A model generated the notes under the pieces. It was not told where the DNA came from. It made no database searches and saw only the letters and a list, made by a program, of their open reading frames with translations. 64,000 nt of DNA from Enterobacter oligotrophicus. GTDB taxonomy: Bacteria > Pseudomonadota > Gammaproteobacteria > Enterobacterales > Enterobacteriaceae. A program made the translations under genes and the position numbers. The stretch spans positions 4,402,001 through 4,466,000 of the forward strand of contig NZ_AP019007.1 in NCBI RefSeq assembly GCF_009176645.1. The letters are read 5' to 3'. Positions 43,689-51,666 of the stretch are shown piece after piece (position 1 is the stretch's first letter; each line of letters starts with the position of its first letter).

Positions 43689-44349
43689 GGATCTCTTTCC
43701 GCATCTGAAGTGGGATCAACTGTGGGCGGCAACGCTGGAGACGTTGTACATGACGGCACTCTCTGGTGTGGCGACCTTTGTCCTGGGGATTGTGCTCGGC
43801 CTGGCGCTGTTTTTAACCGCCCGTGGTGGGCTGTTTCATAACCGCACGGTCTATAGCGTAATTTCGATTGTGGTGAACGTGTTCCGTTCTATCCCGTTCA
43901 TCATCCTGATTGTATTGCTGATCCCATTCACGAAAACCATCGTGGGTACCATCCTCGGCGCAAATGCGGCGCTGCCTGCGCTGATAGTGGGCGCGGCACC
44001 GTTCTACGCGCGTCTGGTGGAGATTGCCCTGCGTGAAGTGGACAAAGGGGTCATAGAAGCAACGCGTTCAATGGGCGCACGACTGAGCACCTTAGTGTTT
44101 CGGGTTTTACTGCCGGAATCTTCACCCGCACTGGTTTCAGGCATTACGGTGACGCTGATCGCGCTGGTGAGTTACAGCGCAATGGCGGGGGTGATTGGCG
44201 CTGGCGGTTTGGGAAATCTGGCTTATCTGGAAGGATTCCAGCGCAACCATGGTGACGTCACGCTGGTAGCAACGGTGACCATTTTGATCATCGTTTTCGT
44301 TATCCAGTTCTGCGGCGACATCATTACTTCACTGTTAGATAAACGCTAA
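43681..44349 (+). CDS. Methionine-type ABC transporter permease (MetI family)
   Basis: A 222-residue inner-membrane permease with five predicted helices and the EAA loop EVDKGVIEATRSMGARLSTLVFRVLLPES (about 120-150), which contacts the ATPase. FRSIPFIILIVLLIPFT is typical of MetI. The ATG lies inside the metN-type gene with an 8-base overlap. The partner periplasmic protein is encoded 24 bases downstream. Confidence 0.9.
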   Translation: MAEDLFPHLKWDQLWAATLETLYMTALSGVATFVLGIVLGLALFLTARGGLFHNRTVYSVISIVVNVFRSIPFIILIVLLIPFTKTIVGTILGANAALPALIVGAAPFYARLVEIALREVDKGVIEATRSMGARLSTLVFRVLLPESSPALVSGITVTLIALVSYSAMAGVIGAGGLGNLAYLEGFQRNHGDVTLVATVTILIIVFVIQFCGDIITSLLDKR

Positions 44350-44373
44350 TAAATACACACAGGAACCATCATC

Positions 44374-45186
44374 ATGAAAAAGACACTGACACTGATCGCC
44401 GCAGCAACCCTGAGCGCCCTGAGCTTTGCTTCCTGGGCCGATACCTTGACCGTGGGCGCGTCCAACACGCCGCATGCCGAAATCCTGGAGCAGGCGAAGC
44501 CGATTCTGGCGAAGCAGGGTATCGATCTGGAGATCAAACCGTTCCAGGACTACATTCTGCCAAACACCGCGCTGGCGGGGCATGATATCGATGCCAACTA
44601 CTTCCAGCATATCCCTTACCTGAACAGCGTGCTGAAAGATCACGCGGGCGACAAGGATTACGATTTTGTCAGCGCAGGTGCTATCCATATTGAGCCAATC
44701 GGTATCTACTCTAAAAAATACAAGTCGCTGAAAGATCTGCCGGAAGGCGGCAAAATCATCATGCGTGATGCCGTTTCGGAAGAGGGTCGCATTCTCTCTA
44801 TCTTTGAAAAAGAGGGTGTGATCAAGCTGAAGCCGGGCATCGACAAAGTGACCGCGCGCATTAGCGACATCGTGGAGAACCCGAAAAAGCTGCAGTTCAC
44901 TCCTAACGTGGAAGCCTCCCTGCTGCCGCAAATGTACAACAACGACGAAGGCGATGCGGTGGTGATTAACGCCAACTACGCGATTGACGCCGGTCTGGAC
45001 CCGGTTCACGACCCGATTGCGGTTGAGAGCGGTGAAAATAACCCGTATGCCAACATCATTACCGTGCATCGCGGTGACGAGAAGAAGAAAGATATCGTCG
45101 CGCTGGTGAACGTGCTGCACTCTAAAGAGATTCAGGAGTGGATTCGTACCAAATATAAAGGCGCGGTTATCCCTGTAAATAACTAA
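44374..45186 (+). CDS. MetQ/NlpA-family substrate-binding protein, soluble form
   Basis: A 270-residue periplasmic binding protein with a signal peptide ending at ASWA. The mature start DTLTVGASNTPHAEILEQAKP and later DYILPNTALAGHDIDANYFQHIPYL are MetQ family features. E. coli MetQ is a lipoprotein, but this precursor has no cysteine at all, so it cannot be lipidated and must be free in the periplasm. AGGAA precedes the ATG. The ligand is probably methionine or a related sulfur compound. Confidence 0.87.
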   Translation: MKKTLTLIAAATLSALSFASWADTLTVGASNTPHAEILEQAKPILAKQGIDLEIKPFQDYILPNTALAGHDIDANYFQHIPYLNSVLKDHAGDKDYDFVSAGAIHIEPIGIYSKKYKSLKDLPEGGKIIMRDAVSEEGRILSIFEKEGVIKLKPGIDKVTARISDIVENPKKLQFTPNVEASLLPQMYNNDEGDAVVINANYAIDAGLDPVHDPIAVESGENNPYANIITVHRGDEKKKDIVALVNVLHSKEIQEWIRTKYKGAVIPVNN

Positions 45187-45202
45187 TTCCTTGATTTTAC
45201 AA

Positions 45203-45237
45203 AGAAGCCCGGCGAGATCCTCGTCGGGCTTCTTTTT
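45203..45237 (+). terminator. Terminator of the met-type transporter operon
   Basis: AGAAGCCCGGCGAG pairs with CTCGTCGGGCTTCT around a 3-base loop (one G-T), followed by TTTTG. Confidence 0.9.
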
Positions 45238-45292
45238 GTATCCAGCCCACGAATCATTTAAGCTGAACGTTTAGGGCAATGGAGGGTTGGCA

Positions 45293-45502
45293 ATGGGCAA
45301 TGTGACCAAAGACGAAGCGCTGTACCAGGAGATGTGTCGGGTGGTCGGGAAGGTGGTGCTTGAGATGCGTGATTTAGGCCAGGAGCCAAAGCATATTGTG
45401 ATCGCCGGTGTGCTGCGTACCGCGCTGGCGAACCAGCGCGTCAAACGCAGTGAGCTGACAACCGAAGCGATGGAAACAGTGGTTAAAGCGCTGGCCGGGT
45501 AA
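45293..45502 (+). CDS. fumD: Fumarase D (YdhZ)
   Basis: A 69-residue protein almost identical to E. coli FumD: MGNVTKDEALYQEMCRVVGKVVLEMRDLGQEPKHIVIAGVLRTALAN is conserved throughout. FumD was reported to have fumarase activity in E. coli, which is striking for its size. The ATG with GGAGGG six bases upstream was chosen over a TTG two codons earlier. In E. coli it lies close to pykF; here about 5.5 kb of sulfur-amino-acid genes separates them. Its last 20 bases overlap a converging permease gene. Confidence 0.92.
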   Translation: MGNVTKDEALYQEMCRVVGKVVLEMRDLGQEPKHIVIAGVLRTALANQRVKRSELTTEAMETVVKALAG

Positions 45503-46169
45503 GCCGCCAGCGTTTCGCGAGCTGTTCGAGTGAACAGCAGAGCAGGTAGTAGACCACACCGGTAAAGATAAAAATGGCGGCAGGGTAGATCTGCACCCGG
45601 TTATTCACCTGTCCTGCCACTGTCGTCAGTTCCGGCACGTTTACAATGAACGCCAGCGACGTATCCTTCAGCAGGCTGATAAAAATGCCCACCAGAGACG
45701 GCAGGATGTTGCGCAACCCCTGCGGAAGCAGCACGCGCCACAGGGTTTGTTGGGTGCTGAATCCCTGAGATAGCGCCGCCTCATACTGTCCGGCAGGCAG
45801 CGCGTTTAGCCCGGCCAGTACCGAATGCATCACCGATGCCGCCGTAAACCAGGCCAGCGCCAGCGTGACCGTCAGCGCACCTGGCAGATCGCCGCCGGTC
45901 ATCAGCGGCAGCAGATACCACATCCAGAAAATCACGAAGATTAACGGGATTCCGCGGATCAGCTCTGCCCACAGAAACAGCGCCTTGCGCACCAGCCCCG
46001 TATAACGCCAGGCCAGGCACGCAAGGGCAATGCCGCCAGGCAGGGCGAGCAGCGCTGCTCCTGTAGCCATCAATAGTGAGAGCAACACCCCGCCAGGCTC
46101 ACCCGCCGCCGCACGTCCCCACAGCAGATAATCCAGGTTTTCGGTAATAACATTTATTCCGGCAATCAT
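45483..46169 (-). CDS. Polar amino acid ABC transporter permease 2
   Basis: A 228-residue HisM/GlnP-type permease with about five helices. The EAA loop (LNALPAGQYEAALSQGFSTQQTLWRVLLPQGLRNILPSL) near 120-158 and ELIRGIPLIFVIFWMWYL are characteristic. It is last of a four-gene set on this strand and overlaps the first permease by four bases. The 3' end runs 20 bases into the end of fumD from the other side. The substrate is unknown; a polar amino acid is expected from family. Confidence 0.87.
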   Translation of the reverse strand: MIAGINVITENLDYLLWGRAAAGEPGGVLLSLLMATGAALLALPGGIALACLAWRYTGLVRKALFLWAELIRGIPLIFVIFWMWYLLPLMTGGDLPGALTVTLALAWFTAASVMHSVLAGLNALPAGQYEAALSQGFSTQQTLWRVLLPQGLRNILPSLVGIFISLLKDTSLAFIVNVPELTTVAGQVNNRVQIYPAAIFIFTGVVYYLLCCSLEQLAKRWRLTRPAL

Positions 46170-46897
46170 TTTGCACTCCCTCTGGCAGGGCCGATGCGCA
46201 CCAGCACCATGCCCATCACCACGCCCGTGAGCAGATACAGTGCCGTTCCCACGGTAAATGCCTCCAGCGCGTGGGCGTTGTAACTCTCTATCTGCCGCAC
46301 CTGGTAAGTGAGTTCGGCAAAGCCAATTCCACTGGCAAGCGAGGAGAGCTTCATCAGGTTGAGATACTGCCCGACGACCGGTTGCCAGGCGTTAGCCAAC
46401 CCCTGAGGCAACAGAATGTAACGAAACAGCCGCCAGGCGGAAAATCCCTGCGCCATCGCAGCTTCACGCTGCCCGGTGGGGACGGAGCGCAACCCGGACT
46501 CGATCTCTTCAATTAAAAAGGCTGAAGTGAACACCCCCAGTCCCCAGGCAGAACATAAAAACTCCGGTGTGAACCACCAGATGTCGCCGGGCAGGATCGA
46601 CCAGCTGTGATCTGCATTCACCACATCCCGAAACGCCAGCGGAAGCCAGTTCCAGGCGGCGAAATACCAGAACAGCAGTTGTACCAGGAGGGGGGTATTG
46701 CGAAACAGGGAGACCCAGGCGCTGACAACCCCTTCGCCGGTTCGCCCGCCAGAGAGGCGTAACAGCAAAAACAACAGCGCGAAAAGGCTGGCCAGTATCG
46801 CACCCGCGAGAGTGACCCATAGCGTGGTCAGAAAACCGGATAATATCCACTGCAGGGGCTGCCCGGTCAGCACCCCCTGCCAGTCGAGCGCGGGCAT
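46166..46897 (-). CDS. Polar amino acid ABC transporter permease 1
   Basis: A 243-residue HisQ/GlnP-type inner-membrane permease. FRNTPLLVQLLFWYFAAWNWLP and the EAA loop GLRSVPTGQREAAMAQGFSAWRLFRYILLPQGLANAW are visible. Its start codon shares a base with the stop of the ATPase gene (TAATG), and its end overlaps the second permease by four bases. Two different permeases imply a heterodimeric channel, as in GltJK. Confidence 0.87.
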   Translation of the reverse strand: MPALDWQGVLTGQPLQWILSGFLTTLWVTLAGAILASLFALLFLLLRLSGGRTGEGVVSAWVSLFRNTPLLVQLLFWYFAAWNWLPLAFRDVVNADHSWSILPGDIWWFTPEFLCSAWGLGVFTSAFLIEEIESGLRSVPTGQREAAMAQGFSAWRLFRYILLPQGLANAWQPVVGQYLNLMKLSSLASGIGFAELTYQVRQIESYNAHALEAFTVGTALYLLTGVVMGMVLVRIGPARGSAK

Positions 46898-47712
46898 TAC
46901 AGATGCTCCTGATGAAGCGGGTTGAGCACCTTTTGCAGGAAACGCTGCGCGCGCGGATGCGATGGTTGCGTAAAAAACTGCTCCGGCGAGGCCGTTTCCA
47001 GGATCTGACCGCCATCGATAAAAACAATCCGGTCGGCAATTTCACGGGCAAACTGCATTTCGTGCGTTACCACGACCATCGTGATCCCACTATGCGCCAG
47101 CGCTTTCATTACAAACAGCACTTCACCAATCATCTCCGGGTCGAGGGCTGACGTCGGCTCGTCGAACAGGATGATTTGCGGCGAAGAGGCCAGCGCACGG
47201 GCGATGGCGACGCGTTGCTGCTGCCCTCCTGATAGCTCTGCCGGGAAATGGTGGGCTTTTTCCAGCATGCCCACTTTTTCCAGCAGGACGGCGGCACGTT
47301 CCTGAGCAGGCTGAGGTTTCCAGCCGTGGACGTGCTCCAGCGCCAGGGTAATGTTCTGGCTGGCGGTGAGATGCGCGTAAAGATTAAACTGCTGGAAAAC
47401 GAAGCCAACGCGGCTGCGAAGCTGTCGAAGCGCCACGCCGGAAAGTTGCCCGGTGGGTTTGTTGTCGACCAGAATTTCGCCGCCGTTAAGGGTTTCCAGT
47501 TGGTTGATGAGCCGGATGAGAGTGGACTTGCCGGAACCGGAAGGGCCGAGTATAGCAACCACTTCACCGGGCGTGATGCTCAGGTTTATCCCTTTGAGCA
47601 CCTCATGATTACCGTAACGTTTAACCACGTCACGAAACTCAACGCTGGCGTGTTCCAGACGTGAAAAATCCGCGGCACCGGCCGCGGAGTGTGAAAATAA
47701 ACCTGAGAGCAT
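46897..47712 (-). CDS. Polar amino acid ABC transporter ATP-binding protein
   Basis: A 271-residue ATPase of the HisP/GlnQ type. Walker A GPSGSGKST (about 55-63), signature ELSGGQQQRVAIARAL, Walker B IILFDEPTSALDPE and VTHEMQFAREIADR are intact. The N-terminal 25 residues before VEFRDVVKRYG are unlike the family, so the true start may be somewhat downstream. As written, the ATG follows the stop of the binding-protein gene by one base, which suits coupled translation. Confidence 0.87.
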   Translation of the reverse strand: MLSGLFSHSAAGAADFSRLEHASVEFRDVVKRYGNHEVLKGINLSITPGEVVAILGPSGSGKSTLIRLINQLETLNGGEILVDNKPTGQLSGVALRQLRSRVGFVFQQFNLYAHLTASQNITLALEHVHGWKPQPAQERAAVLLEKVGMLEKAHHFPAELSGGQQQRVAIARALASSPQIILFDEPTSALDPEMIGEVLFVMKALAHSGITMVVVTHEMQFAREIADRIVFIDGGQILETASPEQFFTQPSHPRAQRFLQKVLNPLHQEHL

Positions 47713-47713
47713 A

Positions 47714-48544
47714 TTACCGGGCTTCTATTTTAAAGGCGCGAGGCTGTGGGGACGGGGTCTGTGGGCCAAACCAGGTGTCGTAGATTTTTGCGGCCTGACC
47801 GCTTTTCTCGAGGTTAATCAGCTCATCGTTCACCACTTTCAGCAGCGCCGTTTCGCCTTTTTTCACGCCAACGCCAATCTCTTCTTTGCTGAGCAGGTCA
47901 GGCAGAATTTTGAAGTTCGCTTTATCCGGTGCTTGTGCCAGCAGGCCCGCCAGAATGGTGCTGTCCTGGGTGATCGCCTGCACATTACCGTTACGCAGTG
48001 CGGTCAGCGCCAGCGGAATATCATCGTAGGAGAGCACGCGGGACTGCGGGAAACGCTGGTGGAGAGCCTGTTCACCTGTTGTGCCTTTTACCGCACCAAT
48101 ACGCGCGCGGCTGTATTCGTCCAGTTTATCCGGGGACGTTGCTGGCACCAGGAACTGCTGTCCGGTCACAAAATAGGGGGTGGAAAAATCGATCACCTGC
48201 GCGCGTTCTGGCGTGATGGTGATGTCTGCCACAATTAAATCGGCTTTACCGGACTGCAGCAGCGGAATGCGGTTGGCCGGATTAGTGGCAACCAGTTCCA
48301 GCTTCACGCCAAGCGCTTTTGCCAGCGCGTTGGCGAAATCGACGTCATAGCCCACGATCTCATGGGTTTTCGCGTCGATAGAACCAAACGGTGGGTTGGC
48401 GTCAAAGGTGGCGACTTTCACCACGCCTGCTGCCCTGATGTCCGCCAGTTGGTCGGCCTGCGCCTGTGTCGACAATATGCCGCCTGCCGCCAGTAAACCC
48501 AAAGCCACTGCTATTTCTTGATACGATTTTTTATATGCTGCCAT
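47714..48544 (-). CDS. Polar amino acid ABC transporter substrate-binding protein
   Basis: A 276-residue periplasmic protein (SBP family 3) with a signal peptide ending near AQAD. VKVATFDANPPFGSIDAKTHEIVGYDVDFANALAKALG at the mature start, and IVADITITPERAQVIDFSTPYF near 115-135, are family signatures. The start MAAYKKSYQE was preferred over one 16 codons earlier because it begins the signal peptide and GGAAG lies ten bases upstream. It is first in the operon. The ligand cannot be told; closeness to sulfur genes makes cystine or a sulfur amino acid a guess only. Confidence 0.87.
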   Translation of the reverse strand: MAAYKKSYQEIAVALGLLAAGGILSTQAQADQLADIRAAGVVKVATFDANPPFGSIDAKTHEIVGYDVDFANALAKALGVKLELVATNPANRIPLLQSGKADLIVADITITPERAQVIDFSTPYFVTGQQFLVPATSPDKLDEYSRARIGAVKGTTGEQALHQRFPQSRVLSYDDIPLALTALRNGNVQAITQDSTILAGLLAQAPDKANFKILPDLLSKEEIGVGVKKGETALLKVVNDELINLEKSGQAAKIYDTWFGPQTPSPQPRAFKIEAR

Positions 48545-48788
48545 AGTAATGCGTCTTCCCGTCGTTTTTGTTTTCTCCGGATACGCTCCCATAAGCTAAC
48601 GCTATCGCCAAATAAGAAATTCTTCTTTGCTATAAGCAAAAAAGCATTAGTGAACAAGGTGTTATTGACAAGTAAATGAATGGGAGGCTATTTGCGCATT
48701 CTGCACATTGACAGTCAATATTGGTATTTCCCTTACGTGAAATTTAGGTGTTTAACTGAGGACAGGTGAAGCGAAGAGGGTAAAGACG

Positions 48789-48956
48789 ATGAAAAAGTGG
48801 ATAAGCACGTTACGGCGGTTTTTTGCGACCCGGCCGGACAATGCGGAGAACAGCGCGCAACGTGTTCTTGAGTCGATTCTGCCTGTCGCCAGCCTGTATG
48901 GCGTCGACGTCGCTAACATTGACCCGGAGTGGTTCCATGATAAAACGTCACGCTGA
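48789..48956 (+). CDS. Unidentified 55-residue protein
   Basis: An ATG with AGAGGG ten bases upstream opens a 55-codon frame starting MKKWISTLRRFF and ending HDKTSR. The N-terminus is basic and amphipathic; the middle is helical (AENSAQRVLESILPVASLYG). I do not recognise a family. It overlaps a second short frame by 20 bases, and the pair lies between the amino acid transporter promoter region and the DUF1996 gene. It could be a real small gene or chance; its coherent ribosome site favours the former. Confidence 0.45.
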   Translation: MKKWISTLRRFFATRPDNAENSAQRVLESILPVASLYGVDVANIDPEWFHDKTSR

Positions 48957-49056
48957 ACTGCGCCGCACGCGCGAAATGTACTGGAATGAGCTGTGCTCAC
49001 GGTTTGTAAAGCCAGAGAGAGCGGAAAAGTACGCTGTGAAACACTCTGTTAATTAA
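48937..49056 (+). CDS. Unidentified 39-residue basic protein
   Basis: A short frame starting inside the previous one, MIKRHAELRRTREMYWNELCSR, ending VKHSVN before a TAA. It is rich in Arg, Lys and Glu with a likely single helix. The overlap with the preceding frame could give coupled translation. No family recognised and no strong ribosome site, so the call is tentative. Confidence 0.35.
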   Translation: MIKRHAELRRTREMYWNELCSRFVKPERAEKYAVKHSVN

Positions 49057-49100
49057 CGCGCTTTTGTTACCAATGTGTCCTTTCATACATGGAGAAAATG

Positions 49101-50507
49101 ATGAAACGGACCACGATAACAACGGCATTTTCATTCCCCGCTTTACTGCTCGCAATGCAGGCGGCACACGCCGCACCCCAGGCGCATGTTGTCTGCGGCT
49201 ACTCCCACACCCTCGGCGATGACGCCATCATGATGTTCGGCATGCCCAACGAGGCCATGCTGCACGACTTCTTTGGTAACACACACACGGATGCTTTCTC
49301 ACGCCGGGAGACATTGCGCCAGCATGAAGAGACCACCTGTGATAACAAAGCGGACAGCTCTGCATACTGGGCTCCCTCGCTGCGTCTGCCTGACGGAACG
49401 GTCGTCAAACCTGCGTATCAAAAAACGTACTATCAGGCATCGAATGTCGAAACGTATCCGCTGCAACCCTTCCCGGCGGGGCTGTCGCTGCTGGCGGGTG
49501 ACCACCATGGCACGACGCCTAATCCGCATATCACTTTCTTATGCGCGAACGGCAAAGGCTATACCACCAAAACGGGAGAAGTCTGTGGGTTACGTAAGGC
49601 ACAGGATGCGGTGCAGTTTAATATTGGCATTCAGTTCCCGAACTGCTGGGATGGGGTAAACCTGAAACCGGCTCATGGCCTTGCTAACGCGGCATACGAT
49701 ATTAAAGGGCAGTGCCCGGCCGCATTCCCGGTGAAAATTCCCACCGTGAACATGAACGTGGCTTACGTGATCCCAACGATCACTTCTCTGGATACCCGCA
49801 ACGTGCAGCTTTCGCTTGACCCGATCATGCACGGCAATGAGCGCGAGGAGCTATGGGGCAGTCTTTATACCGCGCATGCGGATTTCATGAACGGCTGGAC
49901 GGAAGACGCCGCGCGCTTTATGACCGAGCTGTGTATGAATCGCGGGATGGACTGCGGCACCACCGTGCCGTATGGCTACTCGAAAGCGAAGGCAAACGTC
50001 TGGCTGAGCAGCATGGAGCCGACGCTTTCTCTGCCGGAACCGCAGGTTTTACTGGTGCAGGATAACTGGCAGAACGGGGGCAGAACCCAAAACAGTGAAA
50101 CCCTGTCACTGGTGAAATTCAAGATCCCGCCGCTGCCGGTGGGGCAGGATGCTTCCCTGTTTAAATACCGTGTGCGCATTTACGGCGGCAAAGTAGAGAC
50201 AGACGGTGCCGATCAGATCTTTTTCTACCCGGCCAGTAACGACTGGGACCCGGCAACCGTGAGCTGGAAATCACGTCCGGCGTGTAATTACAAATCGGAT
50301 GCTGTGCTTTACCTCAACCATTCCCGTGAATACCGGATGGTGGACGTAGACAAAGCAGTGCGCAAAGCGCTGGCAGAAGGGAAAACGGAGATCTCGTGGT
50401 ATATCGGCGGCGATCGGCAGGGTAATCATTATCAGTTTGAACCGGGCTCCTCGCCTCAAAGCCTCATCCTGATGCTCAGTGGATTCAAAAAGACGCCGGA
50501 AATTTAA
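49101..50507 (+). CDS. Secreted DUF1996-domain protein
   Basis: A 468-residue exported protein with a signal peptide ending at AAHA. The DUF1996 domain occupies about 25-270: HVVCGYSHTLGDDAIMMFGMPNEAMLHDFFGN, YWAPSLRLPDGTVVKPAYQKTYYQ, PAGLSLLAGD and FPNCWDGVNL are the usual blocks. A C-terminal beta-rich section (about 310-460) with NPATVSWKSRP-like DWDPATVSWKSRPAC resembles DNRLRE-type/CBM-like modules. DUF1996 is best known from fungal and actinobacterial secreted proteins and has no established function. The start with GGAG seven bases upstream was chosen over one four codons earlier. It is a single-gene unit with its own terminator. Confidence 0.8.
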   Translation: MKRTTITTAFSFPALLLAMQAAHAAPQAHVVCGYSHTLGDDAIMMFGMPNEAMLHDFFGNTHTDAFSRRETLRQHEETTCDNKADSSAYWAPSLRLPDGTVVKPAYQKTYYQASNVETYPLQPFPAGLSLLAGDHHGTTPNPHITFLCANGKGYTTKTGEVCGLRKAQDAVQFNIGIQFPNCWDGVNLKPAHGLANAAYDIKGQCPAAFPVKIPTVNMNVAYVIPTITSLDTRNVQLSLDPIMHGNEREELWGSLYTAHADFMNGWTEDAARFMTELCMNRGMDCGTTVPYGYSKAKANVWLSSMEPTLSLPEPQVLLVQDNWQNGGRTQNSETLSLVKFKIPPLPVGQDASLFKYRVRIYGGKVETDGADQIFFYPASNDWDPATVSWKSRPACNYKSDAVLYLNHSREYRMVDVDKAVRKALAEGKTEISWYIGGDRQGNHYQFEPGSSPQSLILMLSGFKKTPEI

Positions 50508-50518
50508 CCCTTACGGGT

Positions 50519-50548
50519 AAAAAAAAGCACCGGGATTTCCGGTGCTTT
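50519..50548. terminator. Bidirectional terminator after the DUF1996 gene
   Basis: AAAGCACCGG/CCGGTGCTTT with a GATTT loop, preceded by further A residues. It can stop both the DUF1996 gene and the small acidic gene from the other side. Confidence 0.88.
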
Positions 50549-50552
50549 ATCG

Positions 50553-50693
50553 TCAGATTTTGCAGGCATCGCCGCAGTCGTCGTCCGCGACGATCGCCTG
50601 TGCTTTTTTGTCCGCGTCGTCCAGACGTTCTGCGTTGCGCTCTTCTGCTTCATCCAGTCCGTTAAAGACTAAGTTCTCAAGATCAATTTCCAT
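50553..50693 (-). CDS. Unidentified small acidic protein
   Basis: A 46-residue protein, MEIDLENLVFNGLDEAEERN..., strongly acidic, ending VADDDCGDACKI with two cysteines four residues apart. CAGGTG lies four bases before the ATG, a weak ribosome site. A longer frame adds 16 poorly convincing residues. I recognise no family. It has a terminator immediately downstream, which supports it being transcribed. Confidence 0.5.
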   Translation of the reverse strand: MEIDLENLVFNGLDEAEERNAERLDDADKKAQAIVADDDCGDACKI

Positions 50694-50818
50694 GGGGCAC
50701 CTGCATTGTTCGGTTTTTGATACTGGCACAGTATAGGGCAAAAACGGCTAGCCCTGCACCCCGCAGCACATAAGGATAATCCCTGCCATACTCAAGGCTT
50801 TACCGCTGAGGAAACCTC

Positions 50819-51601
50819 ATGATTACTCTCTGTAAAACCTGCGGCACCTCTTATGACACACACCCGGAGCGATGTCCGATTTGCGAAGACGAACGCCAGT
50901 ACGTCCCGAGAACCGGCCAGCAGTGGATTGATCTTGAAACCGTGACCGCCACGCACACGAATAAATGGCAGCAACTGGAGCCGCAGCTGTTCAGCATCAA
51001 AACGGTTCCGTCTTTTGCCATCAACCAGCGGGCTCTTCTTCTGCGCACACCGCACGGCAATATTCTGTGGGACTGTATCGCCAACCTCGACCCGGCGACC
51101 AGCACGTTAGTTGCCGCGCTCGGCGGTATCAGTGCCATAGCCATTTCCCATCCTCATTACTACACCACCATGCAGGACTGGGCCGCGGCCTTTAATGCGC
51201 CGGTTTATCTGCATGCCAGCGATCGTGAGTGGGTCATGCGCAGCAGCCCGGCGCTTCACTTCTGGGAGGGGGATTCTCTGGCGTTGATGCCGTCTGTAAC
51301 GCTGTTGCGGCTCGGCGGACACTTTGCGGGCGGTACGGTGCTGCACTGGCATGAAGGCGAGGGCGTGTTGCTGGCAGGCGACATACTGCAGGTGACACCC
51401 GGTAAAGATGCCGTTTCGTTTATGTGGAGCTACCCTAATATGCTTCCGTTGCCTGCCCGTACCGTCGAGCGGATAACCCGTCATCTTGAGGACAAACCGT
51501 TTGAACGTCTCTATGGCGCGTTCGAAGGGCAGGATATGACGGCGAAAGCGAGTGAGATTGTGCAGCGGTCGGGCCAGAAATATATTGCTTGTCTGAAGTA
51601 A
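50819..51601 (+). CDS. Metallo-beta-lactamase-fold protein with N-terminal zinc-ribbon-like CxxC pairs
   Basis: A 260-residue soluble protein. CKTCGTSYDTHPERCPIC at residues 5-22 has two CxxC pairs, a probable zinc site. The rest fits the metallo-beta-lactamase fold: AIAISHPHYYTTMQDW in place of HxHxDH, LGGHFAGGTVLHW, and GEGVLLAGDILQV. The usual Asp-His of the first motif is replaced by Tyr-Thr, so metal binding and catalysis are uncertain. It lies between a small acidic gene and a carbonic anhydrase gene, both apparently separate units. Substrate unknown. Confidence 0.75.
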   Translation: MITLCKTCGTSYDTHPERCPICEDERQYVPRTGQQWIDLETVTATHTNKWQQLEPQLFSIKTVPSFAINQRALLLRTPHGNILWDCIANLDPATSTLVAALGGISAIAISHPHYYTTMQDWAAAFNAPVYLHASDREWVMRSSPALHFWEGDSLALMPSVTLLRLGGHFAGGTVLHWHEGEGVLLAGDILQVTPGKDAVSFMWSYPNMLPLPARTVERITRHLEDKPFERLYGAFEGQDMTAKASEIVQRSGQKYIACLK

Positions 51602-51666
51602 AGGGCGGTGGGTAAACTTCAGTCGCGTGATCTCGATCATGTCTAAACTAAAACAGAAAAAGAGAA

